This document shows, in pieces, positions 15,867 through 24,376 of a stretch of DNA of 29,392 nt (its first letter is position 1; every line of letters starts with the position of its first letter). Source of the stretch: an uncultured Spirochaetales bacterium. GTDB lineage: Bacteria > Spirochaetota > Spirochaetia > Sphaerochaetales > Sphaerochaetaceae. Position numbers and translations under genes: made by a program. The stretch lies in the NCBI GenBank assembly GCA_949292445.1, contig CASEZU010000072.1:1-29392 (forward strand), given 5' to 3'. The notes beneath the pieces are model-generated. The model worked only from the letters and a program-made list of their open reading frames with translations, was not told the origin of the DNA and did no database searches.

Positions 15867-16621
15867 AGATAACGGTCCTGACCCTTTTTCCGGAGATGGT
15901 CGAACCATTTTTCCGCTCTTCAATAATGAAGAGGGCAGTGGAGAAGGGAATCATCGAATATTCCATCATCGATTTCCGCTCTTTCGCTGAAGGGGTGCAC
16001 ATGAAGACCGACGACCTTCCTTATGGCGGCGGTGCGGGCATGGTCATCATGCCGGGGCCGATATCTGAGGCTCTTGAGTCAGTCGGTGCCAGGGGAAAGC
16101 GTGTCATCTTCGCAACACCTTCAGGCCGGCCTCTTACCGAGAAGTATGCTGCCGAGCTCTCAGAAGAAGATGAGCTTGTTTTCATATGCGGTCACTATGA
16201 GGGGCTTGACCAGCGTGTTATCGATGAATATGTGACCGATGAGATAACCATAGGCGACTATGTGCTTTCCTCGGGGGAGACAGCTTCTGTGGTGATCATT
16301 GATGCGGTCTACAGGCTCATCGATGGCGTCATCGCTTCCGAGAGCCTCGAGGATGAGAGCTTCAGTGCGGGGCTGCTGGAGTATCCTCAGTATACAAGGC
16401 CCCCAAGGTATTGCACTAAATCCGTTCCAGATGTATTATTAACCGGTCATCATGGCCATATTACCCAATGGCGATGTGATCAGAGGCTGGCGAAAACGAT
16501 GCAGAACCGGCCTGACCTGCTCTCTGATGCCTCTCTCAGCATCGAGGAGCGGAAAAGACTTCTGTCGATACTAGATCAGGATAAGAGGACTTGTCAGAGA
16601 TGGATATTATCAGAGCTGTAG
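15863..16621 (+). CDS. trmD: tRNA (guanine-N1)-methyltransferase TrmD
   Basis: A 252-residue SPOUT methyltransferase that makes m1G37 in tRNA and prevents +1 frameshifting. The trefoil-knot S-adenosylmethionine site is clear: [34 protein letters not shown] and [13 protein letters not shown]. The C-terminal tRNA-binding helical domain includes [12 protein letters not shown] and HITQWR. Length is typical. It overlaps rimM by four bases at the start; the rplS reading frame begins 22 bases before its stop, so translation of trmD and rplS is probably coupled. Confidence 0.97.
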   Translation: MKITVLTLFPEMVEPFFRSSIMKRAVEKGIIEYSIIDFRSFAEGVHMKTDDLPYGGGAGMVIMPGPISEALESVGARGKRVIFATPSGRPLTEKYAAELSEEDELVFICGHYEGLDQRVIDEYVTDEITIGDYVLSSGETASVVIIDAVYRLIDGVIASESLEDESFSAGLLEYPQYTRPPRYCTKSVPDVLLTGHHGHITQWRCDQRLAKTMQNRPDLLSDASLSIEERKRLLSILDQDKRTCQRWILSEL

Positions 16622-16956
16622 AAGCAAAGCAGATGAAGGAGAACGCCGAGAACTTCAGCATCGGCGACACCGTTCGCGTATCATTCAAGATCGTTGAGGG
16701 AACGAATGAGAGAATCCAGGTATTCGAGGGTATTGTCATCGCAAAGAACAATACCGGTATCAGGAGGACCTTCGTCGTCAGGAAGATCAGCTATGGCGTA
16801 GGCGTCGAGAGGATCTTCCCTCTTCACTCGCCGAGGATCGAGAAGATCGAGGTTGTGAGAAGAGGCCGCGTCAGAAGGGCAAAGCTCTACTACCTCCGCT
16901 CCCGCGTCGGAAAGGCTGCGAAGGTTCCCGAGCTTCTCATCAGGAAGAACGCGTAA
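16600..16956 (+). CDS. rplS: 50S ribosomal protein bL19
   Basis: 118 residues. The ATG at 16600 aligns with the family N-terminus ([11 protein letters not shown]). A TTG at 16591 in the same frame has no better ribosome-binding site; AGAGG is 11 bases before the ATG. Conserved stretches are [27 protein letters not shown] and [28 protein letters not shown]. The protein lies at the 30S-50S interface. The gene overlaps trmD by 22 bases, ends the operon, and is followed by a strong terminator. Confidence 0.96.
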   Translation: MDIIRAVEAKQMKENAENFSIGDTVRVSFKIVEGTNERIQVFEGIVIAKNNTGIRRTFVVRKISYGVGVERIFPLHSPRIEKIEVVRRGRVRRAKLYYLRSRVGKAAKVPELLIRKNA

Positions 16957-16966
16957 CGAGAAATGG

Positions 16967-16997
16967 ACGGCAGGATCACCTGCCGTTTATTTTTTTT
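16967..16997 (+). terminator. Terminator of the rplS operon
   Basis: ACGGCAGG-ATCA-CCTGCCGT is a perfect 8-bp stem with a four-base loop, followed by a T-rich run (TTATTTTTTTT). Confidence 0.92.
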
Positions 16998-17020
16998 CCG
17001 CTTGAGGATAGAATAGCGGC

Positions 17021-17458
17021 ATGGCAAACAAGAAGCCTTCCAGACAGAAGGACAGGAAGAAAAAGAAGAAGGGCGGTATAGCCGGTTTCTCCACGCTCAA
17101 TCAGGTGGCCGGTGTCCCGAAGCCGCGCGAACACAGATCATCGCTTCCGGTGGATACGCCGGGAATGATCCAGGAGCCGCACCCTGTGTGCCCGTACTGC
17201 GGGGAGATGATTGAGAACATTGCCTCAGCGCTCACTGCGCCAGATGGAAGCTATGTGCATTTTGACTGTGTGCTTGAGAGAATCAGGGAAACGGAGCACC
17301 CGGGAGAAGGCGAGAGTGTCTCGTATATAGGCTCCGGGAATTTCGGAATAATAGGCAGGGGAGAGGATGGCAGTCCCGTCATACTCAGGAAGATCCCCTT
17401 CGAAAGCCAGGAACATACGAAGGCGATGAAGGAATATGTTGCGTCGCTGAGGAGCTGA
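17021..17458 (+). CDS. Small zinc-binding protein with basic N-terminus, unrecognised
   Basis: A 145-residue protein I do not recognise. The first 17 residues are very basic (RQKDRKKKKK), as in nucleic-acid or ribosome-binding tails. In the middle, Cys57, Cys60, His80 and Cys83 in CPYCGE...YVHFDC form a likely zinc-ribbon or treble-clef site. The C-terminal third contains beta-rich SYIGSGNFGIIGRGEDG. The stop is one base from the coaD ATG, so it is cotranscribed with coaD. A -10-like TAGAAT lies six bases before the ATG with no good Shine-Dalgarno, so the mRNA may be leaderless. Cytoplasmic; function unknown. Confidence 0.8.
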   Translation: MANKKPSRQKDRKKKKKGGIAGFSTLNQVAGVPKPREHRSSLPVDTPGMIQEPHPVCPYCGEMIENIASALTAPDGSYVHFDCVLERIRETEHPGEGESVSYIGSGNFGIIGRGEDGSPVILRKIPFESQEHTKAMKEYVASLRS

Positions 17459-17459
17459 G

Positions 17460-17948
17460 ATGAGCAAGGCCATATTCCCCGGTTCTTTTGATCCGCCGAC
17501 GATCGGTCACATAAACATAATAGAGCGCGCCGCGGCACTTTTCGACGAGCTCCATGTCGTTGTCGCGGACAATATAGCAAAGCGCTACCTCTTCACTCCG
17601 GATGAGAGGATTGACCTGATCAGGCGTTCTCTTCCCGGCACGCCGAATCTCGTCTTTGCTGTGCACCCCGGCCTTACTGTCGATTATGCGCGCGAAAACG
17701 ATATCTCCATAATGATCCGCGGCGTCCGCGGTGCAGGGGATTTCTCCTATGAGTTCGAGATGGCGATGACGAATAAGCTACTCTATCCCGATCTCGAGGT
17801 TCTTTTCATGCCGACGGATCCGCGTTATTTTCTCATCAGGGCATCGCAGATCAAGGAGCTGGCGGCATTCGGTGCTGATTTCTCCTCAATGGTAACTGAG
17901 CCGGTGCGGATCGCACTCGAGGAGAAGTTTCCCAAAAAGGCAAGATAA
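17460..17948 (+). CDS. coaD: Phosphopantetheine adenylyltransferase
   Basis: 162 residues, normal for this hexameric nucleotidyltransferase that makes dephospho-CoA from 4'-phosphopantetheine and ATP. FPGSFDPPTIGHINII carries the TxGH nucleotidyltransferase motif; RGVRGAGDFSYEFEMA matches the RGLR...DFxYE substrate loop. The family's ISSS(L/S) segment near the C-terminus is replaced by LIRASQIKELAAFGADFSSMV, a mild divergence. GAGGAG stands five bases before the ATG. It is coupled to the zinc-binding protein gene by a one-base gap. An 11-bp inverted repeat lies downstream. Confidence 0.93.
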   Translation: MSKAIFPGSFDPPTIGHINIIERAAALFDELHVVVADNIAKRYLFTPDERIDLIRRSLPGTPNLVFAVHPGLTVDYARENDISIMIRGVRGAGDFSYEFEMAMTNKLLYPDLEVLFMPTDPRYFLIRASQIKELAAFGADFSSMVTEPVRIALEEKFPKKAR

Positions 17949-17961
17949 TTCTTTTATCATA

Positions 17962-18016
17962 CAGGAAATAGTTTAATTCTGAATATTTTTGTCCATTCCA
18001 TATTGACTATTTCCTG
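17962..18016. repeat. 11-bp perfect inverted repeat between coaD and tRNA-Tyr
   Basis: CAGGAAATAGT (17962-17972) and ACTATTTCCTG (18006-18016) are exact inverted copies, 33 bases apart. The right arm covers part of the tRNA-Tyr -35 and spacer. It may be a long-loop terminator for coaD (a short CTTTT follows) or a protein-binding site. Confidence 0.6.
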
Positions 18017-18031
18017 CTTTTCCGGTTTAAT
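18003..18031 (+). promoter_or_regulatory. Promoter of tRNA-Tyr
   Basis: TTGACT (18003-18008), 17-bp spacer, TTTAAT (18026-18031), with the start expected about 8 bases before the mature tRNA 5' end. Confidence 0.75.
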
Positions 18032-18045
18032 ACTCATGGTTTTAT

Positions 18046-18127
18046 GGAGAGGTTCCCGAGCGGTCAAAGGGGGCAGACTGTAAATCTGTTGGCTAAGCCT
18101 TCGAAGGTCCGAATCCTTCTCTCTCCA
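18046..18127 (+). tRNA. tRNA-Tyr(GTA)
   Basis: An 82-base class II tRNA with a long variable arm. The acceptor stem GGAGAGG pairs with TCTCTCC, the discriminator is A, the anticodon loop is CTGTAAA (anticodon GTA at 18080-18082), and the T arm is GAAGG-TCCGAAT-CCTTC. No CCA is encoded. Confidence 0.95.
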
Positions 18128-18131
18128 CTCC

Positions 18132-18173
18132 AGCCATATACGGAAGCAGAAATGCCAGGTATATGGCTTTTTT
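18132..18173 (+). terminator. Terminator of tRNA-Tyr
   Basis: AGCCATATAC (18132-18141) pairs perfectly with GTATATGGCT (18159-18168) around a 17-base loop, followed by a run of six T. Confidence 0.88.
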
Positions 18174-18216
18174 CACGACTGTATGTCACATAATTCTGAA
18201 GCGGAGGATGCCTGGG

Positions 18217-18285
18217 ATCTAAAGTCTTGCATGCCTAAAATCTAAAGTTTTATATACATAAAATCTAAAGTGTGATATATTTAAT
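18217..18285 (+). repeat. Three 23-bp-phased direct repeats (ATCTAAAGT) upstream of the ATPase gene
   Basis: ATCTAAAGT occurs at 18217-18225, 18240-18248 and 18263-18271, exactly 23 bp apart, each followed by 14 less conserved AT-rich bases. The first two spacers end in CTAAA and ATAAA. The third unit ends two bases before the ATPase ATG. TATACA (18253-18258), 17 bp, TATATT (18276-18281) may be the promoter inside the array. Confidence 0.75.
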
Positions 18286-18287
18286 TC

Positions 18288-19502
18288 ATGATGGACAGTG
18301 GTTATAGCATCAAGCGTACACTAGAGAAGAATCTGATTGAGGTCTGCAGCGATTTCCGTTCATTGCTCCTTACAGGTTCCAGACAAGTAGGGAAGTCAAC
18401 GCTTCTGAAACATCTTGCAGGCCCTGAGCGCGGTATCATAAGTTTTGATGATGAGGTTTTCAGAACGGAGGCAGCAGAGGATCCTGCACTTTTTTTTCTG
18501 AACCACAGGCCGCCTCTGCTTCTGGATGAAGTTCATCGTGTTCCTAGCCTGTTCCTGAGCATAAAGAAGATAATTGATGATAATGGCGGCAAGAACCTTT
18601 TCTGGCTGACTGGAAGCCAGAAACTCAGGCTCATGAGAAATGCCGGTGACTCGCTTGCCGGACGGGTGCTGGTCGCAGATATGTATGGTTTATCGATTTC
18701 CGAGAAACAAGGAATTCCTGACAGAAAGCCATTTCTGCCGGAGTTCACAGGGCCCACGAAGGCCATGTTATCTCCGGATGATATCCTTTCAGAAGTATTC
18801 AGGGGTTCTTATCCTGAGGTACAGGGAATGTCCGAGAGAGGAAGAACAGTCTGGTACGAATCATACATTAGGACATATTTTGAGAATGACATATCGGAAT
18901 ATATCAATCAGTCGAATTTCACTTTGTTCAGAAGATTTCTCTCGATCATAGCTCTGCGTTCAGGGGAGGAGCTGAATTATGCCGATATTGCCTCTTCTGC
19001 TGGAGTTTCTGCTGTGACAATCCAGTCTTGGATATCAATACTTGAGGCATTTGGAATTATTTATATCCTTCAGCCATATTACACAAACAGGCTGAAGAGT
19101 CTTGTAAAAAGAGGCAAGCTCTATTTCATGGATACAGGGCTGTGCTCATATCTGTCAGGCATCAATACCTTGAAAGAGTTCCGTTCAAGCAAACAGCAGG
19201 GGCATCTTCTGGAGACATTCTGTATTTCCGAGATAATAAAAAGCTATTCAAACAATCTTGTTCACAGAGGGATGTATTTTTACCGTGACTATAATGGGCG
19301 TGAAATTGATCTTATCATTGAGGATGGCGGAAAACTGTATCCGGTTGAGATAAAGATGGCCATGACGCCGAAAAAGGATATGGTGAAGCATTTTCATGTC
19401 ATTCCTACTGAGGAAAGGGGGATGGGAGCTCTTGTCTGTCTTTATCCGCAGAGGGCGCTCCTTCAGGAGGATGTGGTGATAGTTCCGATATCAGAAATTT
19501 AG
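18288..19502 (+). CDS. AAA_14/DUF4143 ATPase with C-terminal nuclease-like domain
   Basis: 404 residues. N-terminal P-loop ATPase: Walker A GSRQVGKST (30-38), Walker B PPLLLDEVH with D80/E81, and WLTGSQ sensor-like strand. The middle includes a winged-helix-like segment (ELNYADIASSAGVSAVTIQSW). The C-terminal DUF4143 region has REIDLIIEDGG...YPVEIK with D341, E354 and K356, the pattern of a PD-(D/E)xK nuclease-like core. The family is widespread and often multicopy in anaerobes; its function is poorly known, with roles in mobile or toxin/defence contexts suggested. No Shine-Dalgarno precedes ATG 18288; a second ATG follows directly. Base composition and the repeats set it apart from its neighbours, hinting at horizontal origin. 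Confidence 0.88.
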   Translation: MMDSGYSIKRTLEKNLIEVCSDFRSLLLTGSRQVGKSTLLKHLAGPERGIISFDDEVFRTEAAEDPALFFLNHRPPLLLDEVHRVPSLFLSIKKIIDDNGGKNLFWLTGSQKLRLMRNAGDSLAGRVLVADMYGLSISEKQGIPDRKPFLPEFTGPTKAMLSPDDILSEVFRGSYPEVQGMSERGRTVWYESYIRTYFENDISEYINQSNFTLFRRFLSIIALRSGEELNYADIASSAGVSAVTIQSWISILEAFGIIYILQPYYTNRLKSLVKRGKLYFMDTGLCSYLSGINTLKEFRSSKQQGHLLETFCISEIIKSYSNNLVHRGMYFYRDYNGREIDLIIEDGGKLYPVEIKMAMTPKKDMVKHFHVIPTEERGMGALVCLYPQRALLQEDVVIVPISEI

Positions 19503-19586
19503 GGTTGAGAAATCCGTTCCTGCATCACGCTAGACCTGGGATCATGATTTTCTGTATATTATGGCCGCCACTGTTTTGGAGGTCTG

Positions 19587-20021
19587 ATGTTCTACGATAA
19601 GGGGCTTAGATTCGAGTGTCAGATGTGTTCTTACTGCTGTGCTGCAGAGCCTGGATATGTCTATCTGACGAAGAGGGACATAGAGGATGCGGCTGCGCTT
19701 CTTTCCATTGGTTTTGAGGAGTTCATATCCCGTTACTGCCGTCTTGTGGATTTCGGAAGCTACAGCCTTGTCTCGCTGCAGGAACAGCCGAATTATGACT
19801 GCATCTTCCTGACTCCGAAGGGCTGTGCCATCTACCAGGCCCGCCCGCTGCAGTGCAGGACATATCCGTTCTGGAAGAATGTGATGGAAACTGAGGAGAA
19901 CTGGAAGAAGGAAGGTGAGAGCTGTCCGGGAATCGGAAAAGGCGCTGTCATTCCGCAGAGGGAGATTGAACGCCGCCTCAGGGCAGGAGAGGAGCCTCCG
20001 TATATAGTCCTTAAGAAATGA
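19587..20021 (+). CDS. YkgJ-family (UPF0153) Zn/Fe-chelating cysteine-cluster protein
   Basis: 144 residues. N-terminal FECQMCSYCC (Cys 11, 14, 17, 18), then further Cys in NYDCIFL, KGCAIYQARPLQCRTYPFW and SCPG. This is the CxxCxxCC...RPxxCRxYPF pattern of YkgJ-like proteins, which chelate Zn or an Fe-S cluster; biochemical role unknown. GGAGG sits four bases before the ATG. The candidate -35 of dnaG overlaps its stop codon, so it may be partly cotranscribed with dnaG. Cytoplasmic. Confidence 0.9.
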   Translation: MFYDKGLRFECQMCSYCCAAEPGYVYLTKRDIEDAAALLSIGFEEFISRYCRLVDFGSYSLVSLQEQPNYDCIFLTPKGCAIYQARPLQCRTYPFWKNVMETEENWKKEGESCPGIGKGAVIPQREIERRLRAGEEPPYIVLKK

Positions 20022-20046
20022 CGATTGCAATACTTTCTGCTATATT
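20018..20046 (+). promoter_or_regulatory. Candidate promoter of dnaG-rpoD
   Basis: ATGACG (20018-20023), 17-bp spacer, TATATT (20041-20046). The -35 overlaps the upstream stop codon. Confidence 0.5.
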
Positions 20047-20065
20047 ATGAAGTGGAGTTCCTGCT

Positions 20066-21907
20066 TTGCCTGTTTATACAGATAGTACCATCAATTCGAT
20101 AAAGGCCCGTCTGACTATGTCCGAGGTCGTTCAGGGGTATATACCTGTCGTCACAAGAAGCGGACGCAACTGGGCAAAATGTCCATTCCATGGCAATGGC
20201 AACGAGCGTACGCCGTCATTTGCCATCAATGACCGTGATGGCTTCTATCACTGTTTCGGCTGTGGGGAATCTGGAGATATGTTCACCTTCGTAGAGAAGA
20301 TGGATCATGTCGGTTTCAACGAGGCTGTGGAAATACTGGCAAAGAAAGCGGGAGTCACGCTTGAGACCAGGGCAGGAAGCGCCGAACGGAAGGACAAGGA
20401 TGAGCTGGAGACGCTTTATGATCTCAACAAGCGCATAGCCGGTACATTCAATTACCTTCTGCGGACAAGCGCTGAGGCAGCGGCGGCAAGGGATTATCTT
20501 ACCCATAGGGGCATTTCTGATGAGATGATCGAGCGCTTCCAGCTTGGCTATGCCCCGGCAGACACTTCATGGCTATATTCATTCCTGAGGAAGAAGGGGT
20601 ACTCCGACGATATACTCCGCAAGTCCGGACTGTTCTCTCCGCAGAGCTTTCCTTATCCGATGTTCGCCTCCCGTCTTATGTTCCCTGTCAGATCATGGCA
20701 GGGCCGGTACATCGCATTTTCCGGGCGGGATCTCACCGGGCGTGAGAATGTTCCGAAATACAAGAACACCTCAGACACTCCGATCTACTCGAAGCGCCAT
20801 AACCTTTTCGGCCTGTATGAAGCGCTCGACACGCTGAAGAAAGGAAAGACTCCGGCGCTCATTGTTGAAGGAAACTTCGATGTTGTCTCCATGCATCAGG
20901 CCGGTGTCACATCAGCAGTCGCGTCTCTGGGAACTGCCTTCACGGAGGAGCAGGTGAAGCTCCTTTCCAGATATGTCGGACGGATCGATCTGATGTTCGA
21001 CAGCGATGAGGCGGGACAGAAATCAACGGATAAAGCCATAGCCATAATCCACAAGGCCGGACTCGAGTGTTCAGTGCATATGCTGAGCGGCGGAAAGGAT
21101 GCTTCTGAGATACTTGAGAAAGAAGGCGGCGAGGCGCTTTACAGGGCCTTCGAGCCAGCGGAGAACGCCTTCGCATATCTTGTCAGCAAAGGAACTAAGA
21201 CGTATAATATCCAGTCAGGCAGGGGAAAGTCTGACTTTGTCAGGTATCTTTCTCCATTCCTGCAGTCTACAGCTTCCAGCGTCGAGCAGGCCTCGTATAT
21301 AAGGACGCTTTCCGCGCTGCTGTCTGTATCTGAGGAATCAATCAGAGCCGACATCTCCTCATCCTCTGGATCGAGGGACGAGGCTGAGGAGGATGAGAGA
21401 GGTATAACGCAGGGCAGCCCGGCTCATGCCAGGCACTTCAATCCGGCAGCCGTTTCCATCGATCTCTTTGCCATGCTCTATCTGGCGAATCACAGGGAGC
21501 TTTTCAGAGAGTACAGATCGAGGATCAGCTTCGGTGATCTGAAGGACAGGGAGGCCCAGACAATATACATGGCGCTTGAGAACGCCATGCGCAACGAGAT
21601 TACGAGCAACGAGCTCTTCCTTACCATGATAACAGATGAGGATGCAAGAAATGATGTCGCAACCTCCTTCGCTCTCGATGAGTACTCAGCGAAGAACGGG
21701 AGAAGCGCACTGGATGAAGCCGCAGACCGGATTAACCTCAGGGGAATGGAAGAAAGAAGGGATGTTCTTTTGAACCAGCTCAGATCATTCTCGGATTCTC
21801 TTGATCCGGAACAGCTTTCGGATGCGCTGCTGCGCAAGAAGGAGCTGGATGAGAGGATCAGCACGCTCAGGAATGAGCTTTTCAGAAGTACAGGTAAAGA
21901 GGGATAA
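20066..21907 (+). CDS. dnaG: DNA primase DnaG
   Basis: 613 residues; makes RNA primers for replication and works with DnaB helicase. The start is TTG at 20066, with GGAG eight bases upstream. The N-terminal CHC2 zinc site has Cys39, His42, Cys63 and Cys66 (CPFH...CFGC). The catalytic core has YSKRHNLFGLYEA and the Toprim motifs E268 (IVEGNFD) and DSDE (D312, D314). The C-terminal third (about 420-613) is the poorly conserved helicase-binding domain. Stop TAA adjoins rpoD with no gap. dnaG-rpoD adjacency is the classic macromolecular-synthesis operon without rpsU. Confidence 0.96.
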   Translation: MPVYTDSTINSIKARLTMSEVVQGYIPVVTRSGRNWAKCPFHGNGNERTPSFAINDRDGFYHCFGCGESGDMFTFVEKMDHVGFNEAVEILAKKAGVTLETRAGSAERKDKDELETLYDLNKRIAGTFNYLLRTSAEAAAARDYLTHRGISDEMIERFQLGYAPADTSWLYSFLRKKGYSDDILRKSGLFSPQSFPYPMFASRLMFPVRSWQGRYIAFSGRDLTGRENVPKYKNTSDTPIYSKRHNLFGLYEALDTLKKGKTPALIVEGNFDVVSMHQAGVTSAVASLGTAFTEEQVKLLSRYVGRIDLMFDSDEAGQKSTDKAIAIIHKAGLECSVHMLSGGKDASEILEKEGGEALYRAFEPAENAFAYLVSKGTKTYNIQSGRGKSDFVRYLSPFLQSTASSVEQASYIRTLSALLSVSEESIRADISSSSGSRDEAEEDERGITQGSPAHARHFNPAAVSIDLFAMLYLANHRELFREYRSRISFGDLKDREAQTIYMALENAMRNEITSNELFLTMITDEDARNDVATSFALDEYSAKNGRSALDEAADRINLRGMEERRDVLLNQLRSFSDSLDPEQLSDALLRKKELDERISTLRNELFRSTGKEG

Positions 21908-24316
21908 ATGGCAGAACAGGATTTCAGGAATGCAGCATTCTACAAGGAGCTTATCGCCCTTTCCAAGGAGCAGGGTTACGTCACTCTTCTTGACATAGTC
22001 TCAGCGATCAAGAAGCACAAGGATCCGCATGGAGACATCGATGCCATCACCGAAGCGCTTAAGAAGGACGGCGTCCAGTACACGGAGACGGAGGACAGCG
22101 ATCCTGATTTCTCCGAGGAGCCTTCGGAGGAGGATCTTGAGAACTTCGGCGAGGACTTCGATGACGAGGACGCGCTCAGCGAGGACGATGATGTTCCCGA
22201 AGAGGAAGGGCCGTCGGATGAGGATCTTTCCGACATAGAGCGCGAGGAAGAGGAGGAGACGGCCCAGTCTTCCGGCGATGATGATGACGAGGAAGAGGAG
22301 GAAGAAGCCGAAGAAGAGGAGGAGAACCTCAACGAGTGGAAGGGAACCGACGATGACACGGAGGTTTCCACAGAGCGCTTCATCGACATTTCTTCCGTCT
22401 CCGAGCATCAGAGCGAGCACAAGTCCCATTCCCCGCAGAGCAAGTACGACACCTCCCAGGATGACCCCATCAGGCTGTACCTCAAGGAGATCGGCAACGA
22501 GAATCTCCTGACAGGAGAGCAGGAGGTTGAGCTCGCCATGCAGATGGAGCAGGGCGGGAATATTGTCCGTTCTGTCATCCGTGAGAGCGGAATACTCATA
22601 TCGTTCTTCGCCCGTGTCATCGAGAAGATGAACATGCGCATCGAGGAGGATACCGAGGAATCATTGTCCACCGAGGAGCTCAAGGAGTTCCTGTCCGTCC
22701 AGAAGAGATACAACGCATCCTACCGTGATGCGATCGGCAAGGAGATTCCCAAGGAGATCAAGGAATACAATGACCTCAAGAACCGTCTCCTTCTTGCCGG
22801 TGAGACAGGGCAGCTCACAAACGAGGTGCTTGCGCTCCATGAGAAACTTATCGATGAGCTCGGAGGCCATCCGGATGAGGATTCCCCGCTCTACAAGGGA
22901 AAGAAGAGAAGCGATTTCTCAAGCCGCGAGGAGTGGATCGAATACTGCCGTTCCCGTTCCCGCGATCAGAGGCTGAAGGAGCTTGAGGACAAGCTCGACA
23001 GCCTCCGCAAGGAAGAGAGCAGCCTCAACCAGCGCATCGCTGAGACTGCGGCGGAGAAGGACCGGCAGTTCCGTGCTGATCATCCCGATATGAAGGGGCC
23101 TGAGCTTGAGAGGGAGATTGCGAAGATACACAGGAAGATCAGGGAGGAGAACGCCGCGACTGAGACGGAGCTCGGCAAGAGATACACCGATTTCCGCCGC
23201 GAGCTTGAATCTGTGGAGCGCGGTGACTACATCCCTGTAACCGACTGGGTGACTCCGTTCGAGATCCAGAAAGAGGATATCGATGAGCTCACGGACATCT
23301 TCATCAAAGCAAAGGACAAGATCATCACCTGCAATGAGAAGAAGAAGCGCTCTGAAGAGTTCCTGAAGGTCTCCAGCGTGAAGGAGCTCAGGCAACTTGG
23401 CCGCGACCTCGCCACGCGTTCAAAGGCTGAGAAGATCGAAGCTGCCCTCGGCATGAGCGCTGATCAGATCAAGGAGGAGATAAAGGAACTCCAGCTCACG
23501 GAGAAGGAGCTCAGGTCCATCGAGGCTGATTTCGAGTGCTCATCCGATGAGATAATCCAGGCTGTGAAGAACATCCAGCTTGGTCAGAGGATCCTGAAGA
23601 GTGCGAAGGACCGCCTGATCAAGGCCAATCTCCGCCTCGTTGTCTCTATTGCCAAGAAATACACGAACCGCGGACTCCAGTTCTTCGATCTTGTCCAGGA
23701 AGGAAATATCGGCCTGATAAAGGCTGTCGAGAAATTCGAATATGAGAAAGGCTTCAAGTTCTCGACATATGCGACATGGTGGATCAAGCAGGCTATATCG
23801 AGATCCATCTCCGATCAGGCGAGGACCATCAGGGTCCCTGTGCACATGATCGAGCAGATCAACAAGGTCGTCAGGGAATCCAGAGTCCTGATGCAGAGCC
23901 TCGGCAGGGAGCCGACCGACAAGGAGATCGCCGATCACCTCGGATGGCCTGAGGCAAAGGTAAAGAACGTCAAGTCCGTCGCACGCGAGCCCATCTCGCT
24001 CGAGACACCGGTGGGCGAGGAGGAGGACAGCGTCCTTTCCGATTTCATAGAGGACAAGGATGCCGAGAATCCGGCTTCACGCACTGCGTTTGTGCTGCTT
24101 CAGGACAAGATCAGGGAGCTTCTGTCGACGCTTCCACAGCGAGAGCAGGAAGTCCTGAGGATGAGGTTCGGACTCGATGACGGCTATGCGCTTACCCTTG
24201 AGGAAGTCGGTCTTTACTTCGATGTCACGAGGGAGAGAATCAGGCAGATCGAGGCAAAGGCACTGAGAAGGCTTCGCCATCCTAAGCGCAGCCGCCAGCT
24301 CAAAGACTGGAATTGA
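21908..24316 (+). CDS. rpoD: Primary sigma factor RpoD, enlarged with acidic insert
   Basis: 802 residues, against about 613 in E. coli. Order: region 1.1-like helices (1-58); an acidic stretch (61-150) with 52 Asp/Glu in 90; region 1.2 [11 protein letters not shown] (186-196); a long non-conserved region (about 216-565) with coiled-coil-like segments; region 2 [20 protein letters not shown] and [12 protein letters not shown] (575-630); region 3 (640-720); region 4.2 with the helix-turn-helix [21 protein letters not shown] (about 762-782). Regions 2-4 are standard, fitting the TTGACA/TATAAT-type promoters seen throughout the window. GAGGG precedes the ATG by a few bases. It follows dnaG without a gap. 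The stop TGA overlaps the next gene's -35 element. Confidence 0.96.
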   Translation: MAEQDFRNAAFYKELIALSKEQGYVTLLDIVSAIKKHKDPHGDIDAITEALKKDGVQYTETEDSDPDFSEEPSEEDLENFGEDFDDEDALSEDDDVPEEEGPSDEDLSDIEREEEEETAQSSGDDDDEEEEEEAEEEEENLNEWKGTDDDTEVSTERFIDISSVSEHQSEHKSHSPQSKYDTSQDDPIRLYLKEIGNENLLTGEQEVELAMQMEQGGNIVRSVIRESGILISFFARVIEKMNMRIEEDTEESLSTEELKEFLSVQKRYNASYRDAIGKEIPKEIKEYNDLKNRLLLAGETGQLTNEVLALHEKLIDELGGHPDEDSPLYKGKKRSDFSSREEWIEYCRSRSRDQRLKELEDKLDSLRKEESSLNQRIAETAAEKDRQFRADHPDMKGPELEREIAKIHRKIREENAATETELGKRYTDFRRELESVERGDYIPVTDWVTPFEIQKEDIDELTDIFIKAKDKIITCNEKKKRSEEFLKVSSVKELRQLGRDLATRSKAEKIEAALGMSADQIKEEIKELQLTEKELRSIEADFECSSDEIIQAVKNIQLGQRILKSAKDRLIKANLRLVVSIAKKYTNRGLQFFDLVQEGNIGLIKAVEKFEYEKGFKFSTYATWWIKQAISRSISDQARTIRVPVHMIEQINKVVRESRVLMQSLGREPTDKEIADHLGWPEAKVKNVKSVAREPISLETPVGEEEDSVLSDFIEDKDAENPASRTAFVLLQDKIRELLSTLPQREQEVLRMRFGLDDGYALTLEEVGLYFDVTRERIRQIEAKALRRLRHPKRSRQLKDWN

Positions 24317-24340
24317 CACTGTAGAAAGAAATAACATAAT
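24313..24340 (+). promoter_or_regulatory. Promoter of the zinc-ribbon gene (and possibly rnpB)
   Basis: TTGACA (24313-24318), 16-bp spacer, CATAAT (24335-24340). It overlaps the rpoD stop codon. The leader of about 30 bases contains AGGAG. Confidence 0.75.
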
Positions 24341-24376
24341 CCGCTAAGATAGGCGGAGCGAGGAGAATTAGGCTAT

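Noticed and set aside
16591..16599. TTG start for rplS at 16591
   Set aside because: The ATG at 16600 aligns with family N-termini; the TTG has no good ribosome-binding site.
18217..18285. CRISPR array in the ATCTAAAGT repeats
   Set aside because: The conserved unit is only 9 bp, the spacing is 14 bp, there are three copies, and the intervening sequences are partly similar. No cas genes are present.
18046..19502. Genomic island integrated at tRNA-Tyr
   Set aside because: A DUF4143 ATPase follows the tRNA, but I found no integrase and no repeat of the tRNA 3' end downstream.
22001..22429. Long minus-strand open frame opposite the acidic part of rpoD
   Set aside because: It is a shadow of GAG/GAT-rich coding sequence, giving low-complexity Leu/Ser protein, without start signals.
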